In this document: positions 37,634 to 48,848 of the stretch, piece by piece
How the letters are laid out: each line of letters begins with the position of its first letter
Numbering within the stretch: the stretch's first letter is position 1
Assembly (NCBI GenBank): GCA_019426215.1
Contig: CM033406.1
Coordinates: forward strand, 2,681,001-2,745,000
Direction of reading: 5' to 3'
Source: Buddleja alternifolia
Lineage: Eukaryota; Streptophyta; Magnoliopsida; Lamiales; Scrophulariaceae
DNA: 64,000 nucleotides
The notes under the pieces: model-generated
What the model saw: the letters and a program-made list of their open reading frames with translations, nothing else
Database searches by the model: none
Told to the model about the DNA's origin: nothing
Program-made: the position numbers and the translations under genes

Positions 37634-38209
37634 ATTATTAAAACAATCAACCCCTGTGAAAGGCGTTACTATCACTCTACCTCCTGTGAAAAATTAAATA
37701 GCAATAAACCGCCGTATGTATAAAACAAAGATGCAATTTACCCCCCACACGCTACTTGCAAATTATACGACTGGGTATGAATTTTTGCTAATAAATAGCA
37801 ATTTTGCCCCTGATCTACCAATCATTGAATCTGATTTCTTAAATCAACGATCAACATTTTACTTAATTTCATTTATAACAACCGTAAATCTCGATCTAAA
37901 TCAACGGACCCCACCTCTTGTTATAAGTTGCTGACTTGGATTAATTGCTCCTGTTTTTGTATATTTTGTATTATAAACGCATATCACCTGTAACACTTTT
38001 AAGAAGGAAAAATAGAAGAGATAGTTCATAGTTATCACTGAGGCTCTGTCAATCGCCGCCCCAAACCCGACACCGTCTCTCTCAAAACCCAACTAAAAAA
38101 TGGCCCAAAGACTCTATAAATGGTGTTGGAGATTACAGAACCAAACACTTGCATCCCCCTCCATCTCAGTCCTTCTACCTATTCACTTTCTTCCCCAATC
38201 TCCAGAGGT

Positions 38210-38577
38210 TGATGAAGAACAAAAATTATGAGAAGAGACTAACAAGATAAACCTGAGGATCAAGATGATAAATGCTCCTGGAGAATTTATCTCAATATGA
38301 ATAACAGAGAGTAAAGGATCAGATTTCTTTTAACCAAAAACAGAATAAATTTTATTGCTTACTCAAAGATATTTATACATCAGTTTTTGTGTACCATTTC
38401 AGCTACTTTTCTAACTAACATTTTAACTAACTCAATTAGCTAAGAATCCAGCTGTCAAAAGCACAGGCCCGCTTTTGTTAAGTCTTTCATCTTCAAAAAC
38501 TCTTCAAAAATGCACTTTTACTTATAAAAGTGCTCTTTTTTACTTTTTACGTCTTTTCTTCTTTTTGGCATACGTCA
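38210..38577 (-). repeat. 3' LTR of the chromovirus
   Basis: 368 bases, nearly the same as 50602-50957 apart from small indels. On the minus strand a purine-rich tract (GGAGGGGAAGGTAGT, 38578-38592) precedes it and would serve as polypurine tract. Confidence 0.9.
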
Positions 38578-38579
38578 AC

Positions 38580-39999
38580 TACCTTCCCCTCCAAAAAATC
38601 CTTGTCCTCAAGGATTAAAATAGGGAAATTTAATCCTTAAATCATGCAATAATTCCCAAGTGCTTTCTTCAATTGGGGCGTTGAACCATTTGATCAACCA
38701 TTGTGTAGCAGGCCTATTATTTCAGGGTACTACCCTCCTGTCCAAAACAATTTCCGGTTCCAAAACCAAAAATCAGCGAGATGTATGCCAATCTTCTTTT
38801 TTAATTGAGATACATGAAAGGTAGGGTGTATTTTTGCATCTGCTGGCAGTTGAAGTTTGTAAGCCACAGTACCAAACTTCTGAATTACCTGGAATGGCCC
38901 AAAATACCTAGGTGATAGCTTGCTATAACTTTGCTGCCTGAGTAAAAGATGCCTATATGTTTGCAACTTCACATAGACCCAATCTCCTATGTCCAGAACC
39001 CTCTTACTTCTCCCTTTGTAAGCTTGTTGCTTCATTCTACTTTGGGCTAGTGTTAATTGATGTTTTAGCAATCTTATAGTACTCTCCCTTTCTACTAGGC
39101 TTCTGTCAACTGCATCCACTTGAGATTGAAACTGTATATAAGGGTGGTGAATGGGAGGAGGTTGTCTATACAGTATCTCATAAGGTGTTTTCTTTATAGC
39201 TGAGTGGTAGGAAGTATTGTACCACCACTCAACTAGTGGTAACCATTTTAGCCATTCTTTTGGTCTCTCATTACACATACATCTGAGGTATGCCTCTAAA
39301 CATCTGTTAACTACTTTAGTATGACCATCAGACTGTGGATGGTAAGTTGTGGAAGTATGAAGTTTCACCACTTGCAATTTAAAGAGCTCTTGCCAAAACT
39401 TGCTCATGAACACCTTATCCCTGTCACCTACAATTGTCTTAGGCATACCATGGAGTTTAAAGATATTATCCAAAAAAAGTTGAGCCACCTCCAAAGCTGT
39501 AAAGGGATGTTTTAGGGCTATGAAATGAGCATATTTGCTCAGTCTATCCACCACCACTACTATACTGTTTTTGCCCTTATAATCTGGTAATCCCTCCACA
39601 AAATCCATAGATATATCTTGCCATACATGATCTAGGATTGGTAATGGTTGTAGTAGCCCTGGTGATGCTACATTCTCTCATTTGCATTTCTGACAAGTTG
39701 GACATTCCCTCACTGCTTGATAAATGGTTTGTTTCAAATTTTTTTCCAGTAAAACACTTGCTTAATTCTGTGTAGAGTTGCTTGCATACCTGAGTGTCCC
39801 CCCATTGAGCTAATGTGATATATGGTGAACAAAAGTTGTTTTAGAGCACTGTCATCTCCAACCACCAACTTATCCTTCCTGGTCAAAATTCCCATAGCCC
39901 ATTTATACCTTGTTTTGTTACCCTTGTTCTGTGTTAAATCCTCAATGATCTTCTGTATCTTGCTATCTGAAGCCCAACTATCCTTCACCTTTTGTAACA
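38580..39999 (-). pseudogene. Chromovirus integrase and C-terminal chromodomain
   Basis: The HHCC zinc finger starts in the frame near 39999-39734 (HISSMGGHSG) and continues with CPTCQKC at about 39690, after which a stop interrupts. The core (39608-38730) has [19 protein letters not shown] and [12 protein letters not shown]. In the motif that normally reads DGQTEVVNR it has DGHTKVVNR, so the catalytic Glu is Lys at residue 98 of this stretch. The GPFQVI...[12 protein letters not shown] segment follows. A chromodomain then lies at about 38720-38585 (VKWFNAPIEESTWELLHDL, then LEDKDFLEG), reached by a frameshift. Integration activity is therefore lost. Confidence 0.88.
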
Positions 40000-41167
40000 A
40001 ATCAGTACTAACAGAGGAAATGCTGAATATTGTACCCTACTGATCATGCACTTGCCTAGAAAGTGCATCTGCTGCTACATTTTCTTAGCCTTTTTATACT
40101 GAATTGAAAAGTCACATCCCAACAGTTTCACTAACCATTTTTCTTGGCTTGGTGTGGTTATTCTCTGTTCTATCAAGTGTTTTAAGCTTTGGTGGTCAGT
40201 TTTTATGATGAAATGTCTTTCCACAAGGTATGGTCTCCATCTTTGAACAACTACCACAATTGCCATCATATCCTTATCATAAGTTGACAATGCAAGCTTT
40301 TTTTGTAATAAAGCTTTGCTCATAAAAGCAAGTGGTATCCCCTTTTGTATTAATACAGCCCCAATACCTCTTCCACATGCATCAGTCTCAATGATGAAAT
40401 CCTCTTTAAAATCAGGCATTTCTAATACAGGTGCCTTAGTCATGGCCTTCTTTAATTCTAGAAATGCAGTTTCAGCATCACCATTCCACTTAAAAGCATC
40501 CTCAATTAAAGGTTTTGCTATTTTTCCCTAATCTCTTATAGATCTCCTATAGTACCCTGTAATACACAAAAAACCCCTCAACTCTTTTAAAGTTTTTGGA
40601 GTAGGCCACTCCACCATTGCTTTCACCTTATTTTCATCAGCTGCTACATCTTCATGAGAAACTATATGGCCCAGGTACTCTACTTTATTGCTAGCAAATT
40701 CACATTTACTCTTCTTCACAAACAGTTTATGCTCTCTAAGTATAGTAAATGTGCACCTCAATTGATCCATGTGTTCCATCCAACTCTTACTATATATCAA
40801 TATATCATCAAAAAAGACTGGTATGAATTTTCTCAGATAGGGAAGAAATTGTTCACGAGACATTGAAAGGTAGAGGGTGCATTAATAAGGCCAAAATGCA
40901 TTACTAAGAATTCAAAGTAATCATGGTGTGTTCTGAAGGCTGTCTTACCAATATCTTTTTCAGCCATCCTAATCTGGTGATATCCAGACCTTAAATCCAG
41001 TTTGGTGAACACTCTTGCCCCATACAATTCATCCAGTAATTCTTCTATGACAGGTATTGGAAATTTGTCCTTGATAGTGGCTGCATTCACTGTCCTATAG
41101 TCCACACACATCCTCCAAATCCCATCCTTTTTTCTTTACCATTACTATGGGGGATGAGAATGGGTTT

Positions 41168-41673
41168 TGACACGCTAGAAACTAACGTGCTTTGGTAGCA
41201 AGTGCACTAGTCGTGATAGTAATAAAAGTGAACTAAAAGTCCGGGTTGTCGAACCACAAGGACTTGAATTTTAGTTTATGATTTTATAATGAAAAAAGAA
41301 CAAATAAAGTAAAGGTAAATTGAAGGTAAAACGCGTAAGATAAAAATGAAGACACACGAAGGGTTGAAGACCAATTATAAAGGGACACTAAAGCACATGT
41401 TAGGTCCAAATTGCTCAATTATACTTAATAAAGATTCTCGTTGAAGGTTTACGCTTATGTTGCTATGGTGAAAGCTCCTAGGGTAAAGAATAACCGATGT
41501 CTCGTGCTAAACTCCTATGATTGAATGATGGTTTTCTAAGTATATCTACCCGGAAATCTAATCACCAAACACGCATTAACGCACTAGAGATCACTCGACT
41601 TAGATCGAACGACTTCACCCGAGAATCTTTACCTATGTCTAGGGAAATTCCTCATTGGTTGCGGGTTATGGTG
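41168..41673 (-). repeat. Truncated 3' LTR of the Athila-like element
   Basis: About 506 bases match 43167-43672 closely. The match ends at GGGTTATGGTGTG, after which gag sequence begins. A deletion joined gag to the middle of the LTR and removed pol, the polypurine tract and the rest of the LTR. Confidence 0.85.
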
Positions 41674-43013
41674 TGCAAACTCGTGTTCTTCTCCGTGTCG
41701 CTTGGTAGAGTTCCTGGGGCTCTTGCACTAATTGCATTGGAGATTTGACCCATTTGTGTTCGCATATCCTTCATCTCCATGAACATATCCTTCATCATAT
41801 TACGGAGTTCATTGATCGCCATATCTGATTTCTTTATTTGAGCATCAAATCGCTCGTCGATTGTGGGAGGTCGTACTTGCCCTTGCTCTTGTACATTGAG
41901 ATTTCCTTGCCTCGGAGGTGGGTTGTTGAAAGGAGGCCTCGGTTGTTGGTTGTTGAAAGGAGGCCTCGGAGGTTGGTAAATGCCCGGTTGTGCGTCTTGT
42001 GCGGGGTTTGGTCTCCTTGGAAAGTTTTCGGGTACATGAAAGTTCAACTGGTGTCGATGACGATTCCCAACGAAATTTACATCTACATCCTCCGGTTCCT
42101 GGGCAACCAATTCCTCTAATTCTTGCACACAAGCAACCCGTCGATTTGGTGGAGGAAGCTCATCATCATCTTCGGGGTGAAGTTCATCCTCCCTAGCCAT
42201 TTGCTCAAGCTTAATCCACACGGTCCTACTATCAAGGCCCAAAAGGTCACCACCGGCTCCCGCATTGAGTCGGTGCCGAATCCGAGATCGGACTCCATTA
42301 TAAAAATGTTGCACTTGCTCTTCTCGGGTATAATTGTGATCGGGGCACTTCCGTAGCAGACCCTTGTACCTTGCCCATGCGGATGCTAAAGACTCGTTCC
42401 TTGTTTGTTTGAACCCTTTGATCTCACTTCTAAGCTCGTTGATTTTTGATAGAGGGAAGAATTTGTTGAGAAACTCATCTACAAGATCATCCCATGTTCC
42501 GATTGATTGTGGGGGCAATGACTTGTGCCAAAGAGTTGCCTCATCCTTCAAAGAGAAATGAAATAGTCGGAGGCGGATGGCATCAAGATCCCGTGGGTTG
42601 AATTGCATAGTAGAGATCACATTCTCAAAGTGATCTAAGTGGTCATGAGGTGAGTCTCTCGAGTCGCCATAAAACGGCTCCGCTTGAACCATCCCGAACA
42701 TATGAGAGGGAATGTGAAAATGTGGAGTAGCAAAGTCCGGGAAGACAACGGGTCCCGGTGTAGTGTGTACCCAGGGTGGTTGATTACCACGAACCGATGG
42801 AGGAGGTGGTGGAGGTGCCGGTTGTATAGCTTGGAGTATATTTTGCAACCATTCCCTATTTTCTGGGAGATTCATATCGGGGAAGTTCCCATTCGGATTA
42901 GGATTGAAATTGTGGGCCATTTCTCGAGCTCTTCTACTAGCCCGAAGAACACGCTCTATCTCGGGCTCAAAATCGTATAGGGGCTCATTGGATGAGCGGG
43001 TCATGCACCACAA
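41652..43013 (-). CDS. Athila-like gag polyprotein (transposon gene)
   Basis: An uninterrupted frame of 453 residues. The N-terminal region has RASRRAREMAHN and a Pro-rich stretch (APPPPPPS). The retrotransposon gag domain lies at about residues 115-245 (FYGDSRDSPHDHLDHFENV, DAIRLRLFHFSLKDEATLW, LVDEFLNKFFPLSKINELR). An acidic patch (EDDDELPPP), a Pro/Asn/Gln-rich linker and a Met-rich helical tail follow (MMKDMFMEMKDMRTQMGQI). The last seven residues (HTITRNQ) are encoded by the truncated 3' LTR, so the C-terminus is a product of the deletion. There is no zinc knuckle. The open frame is much longer than in other elements here. It is a transposon ORF, not a host gene. Confidence 0.85.
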   Translation of the reverse strand: MWCMTRSSNEPLYDFEPEIERVLRASRRAREMAHNFNPNPNGNFPDMNLPENREWLQNILQAIQPAPPPPPPSVRGNQPPWVHTTPGPVVFPDFATPHFHIPSHMFGMVQAEPFYGDSRDSPHDHLDHFENVISTMQFNPRDLDAIRLRLFHFSLKDEATLWHKSLPPQSIGTWDDLVDEFLNKFFPLSKINELRSEIKGFKQTRNESLASAWARYKGLLRKCPDHNYTREEQVQHFYNGVRSRIRHRLNAGAGGDLLGLDSRTVWIKLEQMAREDELHPEDDDELPPPNRRVACVQELEELVAQEPEDVDVNFVGNRHRHQLNFHVPENFPRRPNPAQDAQPGIYQPPRPPFNNQQPRPPFNNPPPRQGNLNVQEQGQVRPPTIDERFDAQIKKSDMAINELRNMMKDMFMEMKDMRTQMGQISNAISARAPGTLPSDTEKNTSLHTITRNQ

Positions 43014-44103
43014 GTCAACCTTTCAATTAAGCACAAGAAACTAAATTAGACTAATACTAAAATAAAGGAAAAGCAAGAAATAAACGAAAAACTAAGAATT
43101 ATGAAAACGTAAACAAAAATCAAAAACTAAAAATAAACAAGTCCCCGGCAACGGCGCCAAAAAACTTGACACGCTAGAAGCTAACATGCTTTGGTAGCAA
43201 GTGTACTAGTCGTGATAGTAATAAAAGTGAACTAAAAGTCCGGGTTGTCGAACCACAAGGACTTGAATTTTAGTTTATGATTTTATAATGAAAAAAGAAC
43301 AAATAAAGTAAAAGTAAATTGAAGGTAAAACGCGTAAGATAAAAACGAAGACACACGAAGGGTTGAAGACCAATTATAAAGGGACACTAAAGCACATGTT
43401 AGGTCCAAATTGCTCAATTATACTTATAAAGATTCTCGTTGAAGGTTTACGCTTATGTTGCTATGGTGAAAGCTCCTATGGTAAAGAATAACCGATGTCT
43501 CGTGCTAAACTCCTATGATAGAATGATGGTTTCCTAAGTATATCTACACGGAAATCTAATCACCAAACACGCATTAACGCACTAGAGCTCACTCGACTTA
43601 GATCGAAAGACTTCACCCGGGAATCTTTACCTATGTCTAGGGCAATTCCTCATTGGTTGCGGGTTATGGTGTGAATTTCTTGCACCCTAAGTTAATTTTC
43701 TCTTGAAATATTCACCTAAGCATAAGATTCTAACATATGGTGATCAAGCATATGTCAAACAAGCAAAAACATAAATTCACACCACATAACAACATAAGAA
43801 TCACTTCAACAATCCTCTATTATAAGCATAAATCACAATTTGGCCTTACATGGCCCTAGTCTTACAAGCTTAGCTCATAGTTAATGGCATAAAGAACATA
43901 GATAGATTCATATACATATTCATGGACAATAATGAAATGAGAAAACTATTAAAACTCCCTATGTTGAATTGATGATGGAACTTCACTTCAATCTTCAATC
44001 CCCAAGCTAACCCTCCTTCTTTATCTCTTCCAATTGATGAATTTGTGGCTCAAAATCCCAGAAAATCCTTCAATCTCCCAGATTTTTGAACCCAAATAAT
44101 GTG

Positions 44104-45972
44104 TGATAAGAGGTGTTTTTACGTGTTTTTAAGACCGTAATTCTTATGATTTGGATTCACTTATTGCTTAAATCATGTCACATTTGCATTTAATAGGTGT
44201 GTTAAGTGAATACAGGTAATAAATGAGAATACATGAAGAAAAGGGAAGAAAAACGATGTACAAAACAAATTCGAGTGATATTTTCGTACATTTACAGACC
44301 ACATTAGACAAAGCTTCCTTCTACAAAGTTTTATATGTATGTCTTAGCTTCAAATGGGAACTTGAAACACCAAAATCGAAGGTCTATTGAGAGAATTGTG
44401 AAGGAAATACGATTGCTGCGCCGAACAGAGAAGTACATGTGCCAGGATACGCCCCAGCGCCCTCCTAGTCATGCCTAGGCATGGATAGTCCGAATGTTAC
44501 TCTTTTTCAGCCTATATTCCAGCATTATATGATGGGTAAGAATCACTTTTGGCCATAATTCAGCACATGTGTTGAGGGGTTGTCATAAGTGTGTTTCTTG
44601 GTAGATTTACTTTATGGGCGCCAAATCAGAAACAACCTCCATGTTGAAACGTAATTTAGATATACTTAGCGACCGAATTGGACAAAATGTCCTTCTGAAA
44701 AGTTGTAGATCTATGTTTTATCTGAACATGGGAACTTGAATCATCCAATTTGGAGATCTGTGGAGAGGTTTATGAGGAAAATACTAATACTGCGCTGGAA
44801 AGCAAGAAAATGGCAGCATGCATGTGTTTTGTTGAAGTTTTCACATGGTTATGCTTGGTGGAATTCTTAAGGGCCGAAAGTTCAGCATTTTTTAGCTGGT
44901 TGGAATCTTAAAAACCAAACTTTAAGCATCACCTTAGGTGGAATTCTCATTGGGGAACTTTAATGGGAATTCTTAATGCATACTTTAGTGGAATTTTGGC
45001 TATAAAAGGAGGGGGAACCCATACTCTTCATCATTCACTATCAATTTCAGATTCTTGGAGAAGAGGGGGAGGAAGTGACCGATCCATAGAGAAGAAAAGA
45101 GGGGAGAGAGAAGGATTCTTGATTCATCATCATCATTGGAGAAGGAAGATTCAATTGTAGTTCCATCATTATTCACTTTTGAGGGAGTTTTTATAGCTTT
45201 TCATTTCAATTATGTCTATGAACATGTGTATTAATTCATTTATGTTTTTCATATTATCCATTATGAACTAAATTCATAAGACTAGGGCCATGTAAGGCCA
45301 AATTGTGATATATGCTTATAATAGATGATTGTTGAGGTTGTTCTTATATTGTTATGTGATGTGAATTTGTGTTTTTGCCTATCTTGCATATACTTGATCA
45401 CTATATGTTAGAATCTTATGCCTAGGTTAATATTGCGGGAGAAAATTGACTTAGGGTGCAAGAAATTCACATCATGACCCGTAACTAATGAGGAACTGCC
45501 CTAGACATAGGTAAAGATTCCCGGGTGAAGTTGTTCGATTCAAATCGAGTGAACTCTAGTACGTTAATGCATGTTTAGTGGTTGGATTTCTGGATAGGAA
45601 TATTTGGGAAATCACGATCTAAGCATAGGAGTTTATACGCGAGACATCGGTTATTCTCTACCCTCGGAGTTCTCACCATAACAATATAAGCGTAATCCTT
45701 CAACTAGAATCTTTATAAGTATAATTGATCAATTTGAACCTAGCATGTGCCTTAGTCTCCCTTTATACTTTGTGTAAAATCAATTGTGTAATCTTGTTCT
45801 TATTGTATGCATTTTACCTATAATTTACTTTAATTATATTTGTTCTTTTTTCGTTAAAATCATAAACTAAAATTCAAGTCTCCGTGGTTCGACAACCCGG
45901 ACTTTTAGTCCACTTATTACTACACACGACTAGTGCACTTGCTACAATAGCACATTAGCTTTTAGCGTGTCA
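44104..45972 (+). mobile_element. Solo LTR of a related Athila-like family, inserted in inverted orientation
   Basis: TGATAAG...GCGTGTCA, 1869 bases, with a perfect ATGTG duplication (44099-44103, 45973-45977). It is related to the surrounding LTR but runs the opposite way, so 43.2-46.4 kb forms a large imperfect inverted repeat. For example, 45280-45972 pairs with 43167-43865. Confidence 0.88.
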
Positions 45973-46013
45973 ATGTGCTGAAAATTGGGCTTTATAGGTT
46001 CAAAAAATGGTTA

Positions 46014-46250
46014 CAGCGGCGCCCAGGCGCGGGTGGATCGGCGCCCAGACGCCGACTACGTGGCAGGAGTTTCTTGGAGGAAAAGTCGGACGGCGCCCAG
46101 GTGTGGATAATGTGGAGCTCGGGCGTGGAATGCACGGCGCCTGGGCGTGGGTAAGTCTGCGCCTAGGCGCGGGTCTGCGTGCAATTGCTGCTTTTCTGCA
46201 TCTTCTGGCGCTGGGCGCGAGTAATGTAGCGCCAAGGCGCCGGCATGCGA
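46014..46250. repeat. GC-rich GGCGCCCAGGCGCGGGT-type minisatellite in the LTR
   Basis: Six to eight degenerate units built on GGCGCCCAGGCG plus a variable spacer of about 15-25 bases. The block is strongly GC-rich in an otherwise AT-rich region. Confidence 0.7.
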
Positions 46251-46590
46251 AGCATCTCCTCTTGATCGTTTGATACGCCGTCTTTTGCCCTTTTCTTCGT
46301 GTGCTCTTGTTTATCACCTGAAGTCACTTAACACCCCGATTAAACGCAAATGTAGCATGATTTAGGCAATAATTGAATCTAAAGCATAAGCATCACGGGC
46401 TTAAAAACACGTAAAAACGCCTTTTATCAGGCTTGTACTAGGTCTAATAACCCCACTGTCCAATAAGGACTGAACCATTTTCTCAATTTCATCTTTTTGT
46501 CTAGCAGGATAACTGTAGGGTCTTCAGCTGATTGGATTAGTGCCATCTTTCATTATAATTCTGTGGTCTTGATCCCTATGAGGTGGTAAT

Positions 46591-48766
46591 TGTTTGGAAA
46601 TATACATGTAGCCCGACTAAGCACAGCGGGAAATTAAAATTTTAGTTTCTAGGATTTAAACATGCGAGTTTATTAATCCTAAGGGCTTATCACATATCAT
46701 AGGCTTGCGCATCTCTACACTAGTTATTTAGAACTTAAATAAAGAAGATCTTACCTTATTCGATTTTTCGTAAAAATCGAAGAGTTTCTTCTTCCTTAAC
46801 GTAAACTCCCTAGCTTGCTTCTCGTTCCTTGAATCAACTCCTTCGTTTTCCCCTTTGATGAAGATTTCGAATTCCTCCACCAAAAACGCCTTTGATCGGA
46901 TTCTTGATTCACTTCAGAGACCCAAGTGTTTCTCCTCTAAAGTTGATCCACACCCCGGATACCCACTCGTTTATAATCTTTAGCTAAGTTGATCTATAAA
47001 CGTTTATTATAACTCTAAGGAATAGTGTATGGGATTAAGGTGAAAGCAAAAATTACTTCGCTAAGTATTTTTGGAAGAATTCTTGAATTTAAGATCTTGA
47101 TGAATAATCAAGAACTCAAGAACACTATATGAGAGAGAGAAAAAGAGGAACGATTTTTCTATGCAAGAGGAACGGAAAATTTGGCTTCAAAAGTCATCAT
47201 ACTATTTTCGTTCCAAACTAGTCATATATATAAGACTAAGTTTTTGCAATTCTTTCCCATGTAGAACTCTTCTACATTAAACCCTTTCCATGTAGGAATA
47301 GAAGACTAATTAATTCTCAAATAGGACTCTTCTATTTTAATTAGTTTTCTTTCCCTCTAAGAAATCTTATTTCCTTCTAGAAGAAAATTAATTAAATTTT
47401 TTAATTATTTTCCTCCACCAAATTTTTGACCAAGACTTAATAAAATAGTCTTTTAATAATTAATCCATCATACTAGATTAATTAAAAGTCACTTCCAATT
47501 AAATTAAATGCTTTCTAGACTTAAGCTTAATTAAATTGATCTTATCAACTTAATTAATTTATTTATCCAACACTTGAATAAATAAAAGTCTTAATTAATT
47601 AATCTAATTAATTAATATATTAACTCAACTACTTTGAATTAAATTTCCTTAATTAAGAAATGGATTTGTCCGAGTATTGTGTGTGACCCTTTAGGTTCAC
47701 CAACATACTAGTAATGGGTTCATAACCTTTATGATTTAATTTGGACAATTAAATTGTCTCGATTAATTAAACATTTTTAATTGACCATCTTATTATTTAA
47801 TCTCCATTAAATATAAGATAGCCATAAATCAAAGAAAAGTTTCTAGCTACTTATCTTGAAGACCTAGATGTAGGCGATTCAAAGTGAACCTTTCCAATCG
47901 CGCATTCCATGCAAGTGAGATTCTTCCATCAACTAATTTTCCAATTGAATTAAGGATCGAGGAATCTTATTGGTCGAGATCCTTTTTAAATTCAATCTTA
48001 ATAATTCAAATGTGTTTGACTAGTGATTAATTAATTCAAGAAACTCATTTCTTAATTAATTACTTACTTGCCTTGGCCAAGGATTAACTCAGTCAAATCA
48101 CTTAGAATTATATAGGAAATTCACTTGTTCATCTAGACAAGTGACGGATCCTTTGTTGTCAACACCAACCTCCATATACGAGTCACTACACCCAATCACC
48201 AGTCCATATGTGTCCTTGTAAAAGAACTGGCACAGGAGTCAAAGTGCAGTGAGTCAATATACAAGATTACTGTGATGACTCAAGTCAAAGAATTAATCTT
48301 GCACTATCGTGATTAAGAAACTCCTAATTCGACATATATAGAAATAATTCCAATTTAGGAAGTTTCAATCAGGGTAATCAGTGAACTTGTTCTCAACAAG
48401 CACCCACGTATGTGCATTTGTGTCAACTACACTCATGTCTATAAAACGAGACATTCTCTAATTAAGAGTGTGCATCATAGGCGCAAGTCTATCCGAGTTA
48501 TCAATGTCCCATCTTGATAATTCTATGACTTGGATGGTATTTAGAAATCACAGCTTTAGAGACTTGTTTTATGATATCCATCCAATGAGATATCAAGTCC
48601 CATAGCTATGTGTGAATTCTAGGGACTTCATCATACAGTTATATAACAATATAAACATAATATGAAGAAATGCCTTTTATTAATATAATGTAAAACGAAA
48701 TTGTTTATTACAAGAATAGATAAAGAAAGCCTATCTAGGATTGGCTCGCAGGGCACTATTCTAACA
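46591..48766 (-). mobile_element. Solo LTR of the second long-LTR copia family, in the chromovirus RT
   Basis: TGTTTGG...TTCTAACA, 2176 bases, with a perfect GTAAT duplication (46586-46590, 48767-48771). When it is removed, the chromovirus frame reads through (PTTLPPHRD on the minus strand). Minus orientation is inferred from the TTTCCCGCTG motif next to its 3' end on that strand. Related to the solo LTR at 16388-18491. Confidence 0.9.
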
Positions 48767-48848
48767 GTAATGTGGTTGGTTCCTTAAAGAGATCGTCAAA
48801 TTCTCCTAATAAGTCCTACAGCTGTAGATTATCTTGGACTGTATTCCC

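Larger units (their letters stand above)
41168..46429 (-). mobile_element. Athila-like gag-only LTR element inserted in the chromovirus RT
   Basis: LTR ends read TGACACGC...TTATCA on the plus strand. Flanks GGTTT (41163-41167) and GGCTT (46430-46434) are a 5-bp duplication with one mutation; the RT coding sequence is restored with the AAGCC form. On the minus strand the 5' LTR is followed by the TTTTTTGGCGCCGTTGCCGGGGA-type leader (43141-43164) characteristic of Athila elements, then a long gag ORF, and directly a truncated 3' LTR. No pol is present. Confidence 0.85.
43167..46429 (-). repeat. 5' LTR of the Athila-like element, split by a solo LTR
   Basis: The LTR consists of 43167-44103 and 45978-46429 (about 1.39 kb) around the solo LTR at 44104-45972. 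It carries a GC-rich minisatellite-like block at 46014-46250. Confidence 0.82.
40075..46590 (-). pseudogene. Chromovirus reverse transcriptase and RNase H, split by two nested elements
   Basis: The RT N-terminus lies at 46590-46430 (LPPHRDQDH, then QKDEIEKMVQSLLDSGVIRPS). It stops at the nested element 41168-46429 and resumes at 41167 ([12 protein letters not shown]...). It continues with [19 protein letters not shown] and [15 protein letters not shown], changes frame near 40860 and reaches the catalytic FFDDILIYS near 40810. RNase H follows (40443-40075) with ETDACGRGIGAVL and IKTDHQSLKHL; the usual STYEKE reads STYDKD. A further solo LTR (46591-48766) separates the protease side. Confidence 0.88.

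Noticed and set aside
46000..46317. ORFs on both strands rich in Arg, Ala and Gly
   Set aside because: They arise from the GC-rich minisatellite in an LTR; no start context or domain supports a protein.
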